A DNA stretch of 30,087 nucleotides from a virus. Shown here in pieces: positions 27,448 to 30,087 of the stretch. Under the pieces are notes generated by a model that was given only the letters and a program-made list of their open reading frames with translations, searched no databases and had not been told where the DNA came from. The DNA is taken from positions 1-30,087 of IMG/VR virus record IMGVR_UViG_3300044971_002284; one strand, given 5' to 3'. Each line of letters begins with the position of its first letter. The stretch's first letter is position 1. A program made the position numbers and the translations under genes.

Positions 27448-28278
27448 ATGAACATTGCTGATGTCTGCGCTGTCCTCATGGAACAACCCCGTGAGGTATT
27501 CACCAGTGCGACTGCATCCAACCTGCGTGCAGTAGTTAATCTACCTCCGGTTGGTTCCAACAAAGCTCCAACTCCAGTCGAACTCAATGTCTACGGAAAA
27601 GCCTGCGATCGGTTCCGTCACAACAAAGCAAACGACCGTCTACTTATTTACGGCTCCAAGCTACGTTTCGACGTTAACACCCGAGCGTATTCGTTACATG
27701 GAGGAGTTGTCCACCAGATCACGGATGAGTTTCCAATCCTCAATCGCGTCATCCTCTCGGGACGTTGCGTGAAAGATCTGGATCTCAGTGATCCTCGTGT
27801 GTTTAAAACAACGCCTGATGGCTTGATGATTTGTAACCAGAGCCTTTCTGTTTACATGGGTAAGAATCAGGCTGATCTGTTTAACTTCTATGCCATCAAT
27901 ACGGCTAACGATAAGTTAAACAACGCAGAGATCATTGCTAACTTCACCCGTAAAGGTGTGGGCATTACAGTGTCTGGTCGTCTGGTCACCGATGCCTGGA
28001 CCGATAAGCAAAGCAATGAACGCAAGATCAACACCAAGATCCAGGTGAATCAAATCACCTTGGCTCCCAAAGCTGATGCCACCAAGAACACTGAGTCTCA
28101 GACAAAACCTGTGCAAACCAACACACCGGTTGCACCAAGCTCAAGTGACGCTAGCCTATGGGGCGCAGCTAACGCACCACAACCTACTGATCCCTGGACC
28201 CACGCCTCTGGCGGTGGTCTGCCTGACCTCCCTGGTCAATACTCCAACTCACCTTCATTCGACGAAGTTCCTTTCTAA
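27448..28278 (+). CDS. Single-stranded DNA-binding protein
   Basis: This 276-residue protein has a beta-rich body consistent with an OB-fold region (VILSGRCVKDL, LSVYMGKNQADLFNFYAI, GVGITVSGRLVTDAW and KINTKIQVNQITL). A Pro/Ser/Gln/Thr linker of about 60 residues follows. It ends in SPSFDEVPF, the acidic tip that SSB proteins use to recruit partners. It is longer than typical bacterial SSB. It follows the polymerase unit and starts after family C copy 3 with no Shine-Dalgarno sequence. SSB genes are often autoregulated, which makes the leader hairpin of interest. Confidence 0.85.
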   Translation: MNIADVCAVLMEQPREVFTSATASNLRAVVNLPPVGSNKAPTPVELNVYGKACDRFRHNKANDRLLIYGSKLRFDVNTRAYSLHGGVVHQITDEFPILNRVILSGRCVKDLDLSDPRVFKTTPDGLMICNQSLSVYMGKNQADLFNFYAINTANDKLNNAEIIANFTRKGVGITVSGRLVTDAWTDKQSNERKINTKIQVNQITLAPKADATKNTESQTKPVQTNTPVAPSSSDASLWGAANAPQPTDPWTHASGGGLPDLPGQYSNSPSFDEVPF

Positions 28279-28508
28279 TGACACTCCCAAGAGTCAACAA
28301 CTACACGCTCTTGCAAGAGAGCGATAACTCCAGTTGCATCTACAAGTTCCAGGGTGATTACTTTCCTGATGTACTTGTTCACATGGTGGACTTTCTAAAG
28401 GGAGTTGGTTTCCTTGAAGAGACAATCCATCGTGGAATGTACGATGCTGCTGAGGAGTACTTCAAGTACCAGCAAAGCATCTGCTCTGAGTCAAGTCCAT
28501 TTGACTAA
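28278..28508 (+). CDS. Small acidic protein coupled to SSB
   Basis: The 76-residue protein begins MTLPRVNNYTLLQESDNSSC. A beta-rich start (CIYKFQGDYF) is followed by a helix (VLVHMVDFLKGVG) and an acidic, aromatic tail. Its ATG shares one base with the SSB stop (TAATG), so translation is coupled. No family recognised. A role with SSB in replication is inferred from coupling. Confidence 0.7.
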   Translation: MTLPRVNNYTLLQESDNSSCIYKFQGDYFPDVLVHMVDFLKGVGFLEETIHRGMYDAAEEYFKYQQSICSESSPFD

Positions 28509-28518
28509 GAACACGTCC

Positions 28519-28541
28519 TGGGTATGACGTTAAACTGCCTA
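28519..28541 (+). promoter_or_regulatory. Structured RNA element family C, copy 4
   Basis: TGGGTA pairs with TGCCTA (two G-T pairs) around TGACGTTAAAC. It lies 11 bases after one stop and 21 bases before ATG 28563. Confidence 0.7.
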
Positions 28542-28562
28542 ACTCCAAACCCTGAACTAACT

Positions 28563-29579
28563 ATGACCGCATCCATGACTACTAAGAAAACGTCTGCACT
28601 TGCCACTCGTGGACTGGAATCTTTCAAGATGTTCCAGTCCAAAGAATTTGTATCTGGTTACCAGAACCTTGTTACAATTCAACCCCTGAACAAATCAAAA
28701 GTTCGTGGTTGGTTTGTCCGTAAGTCCGACCTGGATACTTGCGGATGGAATGCTACTGAAGATGACTTTGATTCCAGTTCTGTTATTTGGAACTACAAGC
28801 AGACCTTTGGTATGGCGCCCAATACCTCCATTGAGGAGGGCCTCAACTTTGTTGCGCCTCGCATGCAGATCTTGTTGCGTTCTCCCCTGATGGTTGAAGA
28901 AACCACAGGGATGCGTCAAACGATTGGCACCTTTGAGCATCCAGAGGTGAAGGAAATGTTTGAGAACGACAAGCTGGCTGCTGATCTTGCCAATAGTAAA
29001 GGTGAGATGTACAAGCGTAAGTACAGCGTGCGTACCAAGTATCTGGTGTATGTGCTGACCAAGGACAACAAGCGTGCTCATAAGATCCCCATGGTCCTGA
29101 CCTTGAAGGGATTGAATGGCACTGATGTGTCCGAGAAGGTCAAGCTGTATGAAAAGGAAATGTCCAAGTGCCTGAGCAAAGCACTGGACTCTGAGGTGCC
29201 CCTGGCATTCAACGAAAAGTTCTATGCCACAACGGTGTTTATCCCCATGCTTGCCAACGAGATGCGTGGTGCCAACAACGTTGAGATTTGCGCCATCGAA
29301 TCCTTCGAGATTCCTGACTACAGCTCCCAAGATGAAGCGATTAGCTCACTGAATCGCCTCAGCATTCCCGATGAAGATCGTGAATCAACCTGGAAGTTCC
29401 AGGAAATGTTTGGTGATTACATCAACCAACACGCTCGTCAGGATGCAGAACGCCTTGGTGGTGCCTATGGAATCAAGCAAGGTGTTGAAATCCTTCCCGT
29501 GTCCCGTACTACGGATGCAGTTGAAGTAAAAGCTTTACCTGCTCGTGACCCGATGACTGGTGAGGATGAGTCACTCTGA
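28563..29579 (+). CDS. 338-residue protein of the replication arm, unknown
   Basis: From ATG 28563 it begins MTASMTTKKTSALATRGLES; a start at 28524 would translate the family C hairpin and is rejected. The middle has TIQPLNKSKVRGWFVRKSDL and NFVAPRMQILLRSPLMVEE. This vaguely recalls cyanobacterial proteins known only as DUF5895, though I am not sure. The second half is helical with a beta insert. It follows SSB and carries the same leader hairpin, suggesting shared control and a replication or recombination role. Its last nine bases overlap the convergent gene. Confidence 0.65.
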   Translation: MTASMTTKKTSALATRGLESFKMFQSKEFVSGYQNLVTIQPLNKSKVRGWFVRKSDLDTCGWNATEDDFDSSSVIWNYKQTFGMAPNTSIEEGLNFVAPRMQILLRSPLMVEETTGMRQTIGTFEHPEVKEMFENDKLAADLANSKGEMYKRKYSVRTKYLVYVLTKDNKRAHKIPMVLTLKGLNGTDVSEKVKLYEKEMSKCLSKALDSEVPLAFNEKFYATTVFIPMLANEMRGANNVEICAIESFEIPDYSSQDEAISSLNRLSIPDEDRESTWKFQEMFGDYINQHARQDAERLGGAYGIKQGVEILPVSRTTDAVEVKALPARDPMTGEDESL

Positions 29580-29834
29580 TTGACCAATGATCGGGGGGTT
29601 ATCCAAGCCGCCTTCAACTGAAACATTGTTGAAGATAAACATATCTTGGACTAATCCCCTGATTACACCTTGACGATTAGTGGCGATCTGCGCAAGCAAG
29701 GTCGCCATTTCTTTTAAGGCACTTACCGAATTACATTCTTCTATTGATCGTTTGATCTTTTCGAGCCAGAACTTGTCATCAAGCGTTGGCTCAATCTGGA
29801 ATTGTGTAAGAGGTACGTACTTAATCTCGTCCAT
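29571..29834 (-). CDS. Reverse-strand helical protein (LAQIATNRQGVIRGL type)
   Basis: The 87-residue protein starts MDEIKYVPLTQFQIEPTLDD. The core ALKEMATLLAQIATNRQGVIRGLVQDMF is predicted to be one long helix; the LLAQIATxRQGVIRGLV pattern recurs in cyanophage hypotheticals I have seen. It converges on the 338-residue gene with a nine-base 3' overlap, so opposing transcripts would be antisense there. Function unknown. Confidence 0.7.
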   Translation of the reverse strand: MDEIKYVPLTQFQIEPTLDDKFWLEKIKRSIEECNSVSALKEMATLLAQIATNRQGVIRGLVQDMFIFNNVSVEGGLDNPPIIGQSE

Positions 29835-29915
29835 TTTGTATTCAATTGTTACAGCAATTCTACTTCTACAGTTAAAGGTATCTACAAACTTTGCAATGTA
29901 TTAAGGATTACACAC
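29835..29915. other. Divergent spacer with TTAAGGATT before the last gene
   Basis: This AT-rich gap of 81 bases lies between the reverse gene and the final plus-strand gene. AAGGA at 29902-29906 is a plausible ribosome site for ATG 29916. No clear -10/-35 pair can be named. Confidence 0.4.
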
Positions 29916-30087
29916 ATGAAACCAGAAGACAAAGCAGCAATCAAGGCAGGTGGCGCCACGGCTTTGGTCGTTGGTACTATTGCCACATTCATGGCCAACC
30001 CTGTAGCATGGGGTGCGGTCCTCTACGGATCGTATAAGATGGCCAAGCTAGCTCGCGATCACGTTCGTGAGACCAAAGCTAAGCAGA
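29916..30087 (+). CDS. Small membrane-associated protein, 3' end missing
   Basis: About 57 codons are present before the right edge. The product begins MKPEDKAAIKAGGATALVVG and has a Gly/Ala/Val membrane segment at about residues 11-38, followed by a basic stretch (YKMAKLARDHVRETKAKQ). It has a Shine-Dalgarno-like AAGGA ten bases upstream, unlike most plus-strand genes here. Whether a further domain follows cannot be seen. Confidence 0.7.
   Translation, partial: MKPEDKAAIKAGGATALVVGTIATFMANPVAWGAVLYGSYKMAKLARDHVRETKAKQ

Noticed and set aside
12763-28541. Leader RNAs as known glutamine, SAM, preQ1 or THF riboswitches or hammerhead/twister ribozymes
   Set aside because: I compared the conserved bases I remember for those classes with families A, B and C and found no match. 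This is from memory and an Rfam search would be decisive.
28695-29330. 211-residue minus-strand frame inside the 338-residue gene
   Set aside because: It has a His/Leu/Gly-rich antisense composition and lies fully within a well-supported plus-strand gene.
1-30087. CRISPR array, insertion sequence, integrase or photosynthesis gene
   Set aside because: No regularly spaced direct repeats, transposase, recombinase or psbA-like frame was found on either strand.

Overview
The window reads as part of a tailed-phage genome that probably infects a marine or freshwater picocyanobacterium (Synechococcus/Cyanobium type). The phage signal is direct: a large terminase subunit, a T7-like family A DNA polymerase, an SSB, ThyX, a Gp88-family protein, a tRNA gene and dozens of tightly packed tiny ORFs. 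The host guess rests on the protein at 23902-24261, which resembles a conserved marine Synechococcus/cyanophage family, and on DUF4278- and DUF4236-like proteins. No portal, major capsid, tail fibre, RNA polymerase, integrase, photosynthesis gene or CRISPR array was seen. Both ends cut through genes.

The layout is two divergent arms. The left arm (1-11779, minus strand) is a packaging and virion arm. In transcription order it carries a 979-residue membrane-anchored protein, a run of small basic or Gly/Ala-rich proteins of likely virion-interior type, a candidate small terminase, a pair of overlapping frames next to the terminase, TerL, a holin/spanin-like membrane coiled-coil protein and an AbrB-like fragment. 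Several small proteins share N-terminal motifs and look like local duplications. The divergence point (11780-11899) and the non-coding stretch 12110-12367 (terminator, palindrome, A-rich tracts) separate the arms.

The right arm (11900-30087, mostly plus) begins with many tiny genes, including several one-helix membrane peptides, interrupted by a reverse-strand GIY-YIG nuclease. It continues with a PcfJ-like protein, tRNA-Leu(UAA), an overlapping cluster (zinc ribbon, SH3-like, cupin, membrane protein, ThyX), a reverse mini-operon (DUF4278 plus a 38-residue peptide), Gp88, DNA polymerase, SSB and a 338-residue unknown. Nucleotide supply (ThyX, possibly the NrdR-like ribbon), DNA synthesis (polymerase) and strand protection (SSB) form the replication core.

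The most unusual feature is not a protein. Operons of the right arm are punctuated by small, repeated, base-covarying RNA hairpins placed between the stop of one operon and the start of the next. They fall into at least three families: A (2 copies, TGCAAAC loop), B (4 copies, P1-CA-P2-GTAAGT-P1') and C (5 copies, 11-base loop ending TTAAAC). They are usually followed by an unstructured A/C/T linker of the type CTCAACTCA and then ATG with no Shine-Dalgarno sequence. Genes inside operons instead use ATGA overlaps or ordinary GGAGG sites. One family B element lies inside a coding region and abuts the tRNA. I do not recognise these elements as a named riboswitch or ribozyme; RNA-processing punctuation or translational operators are the leading hypotheses.
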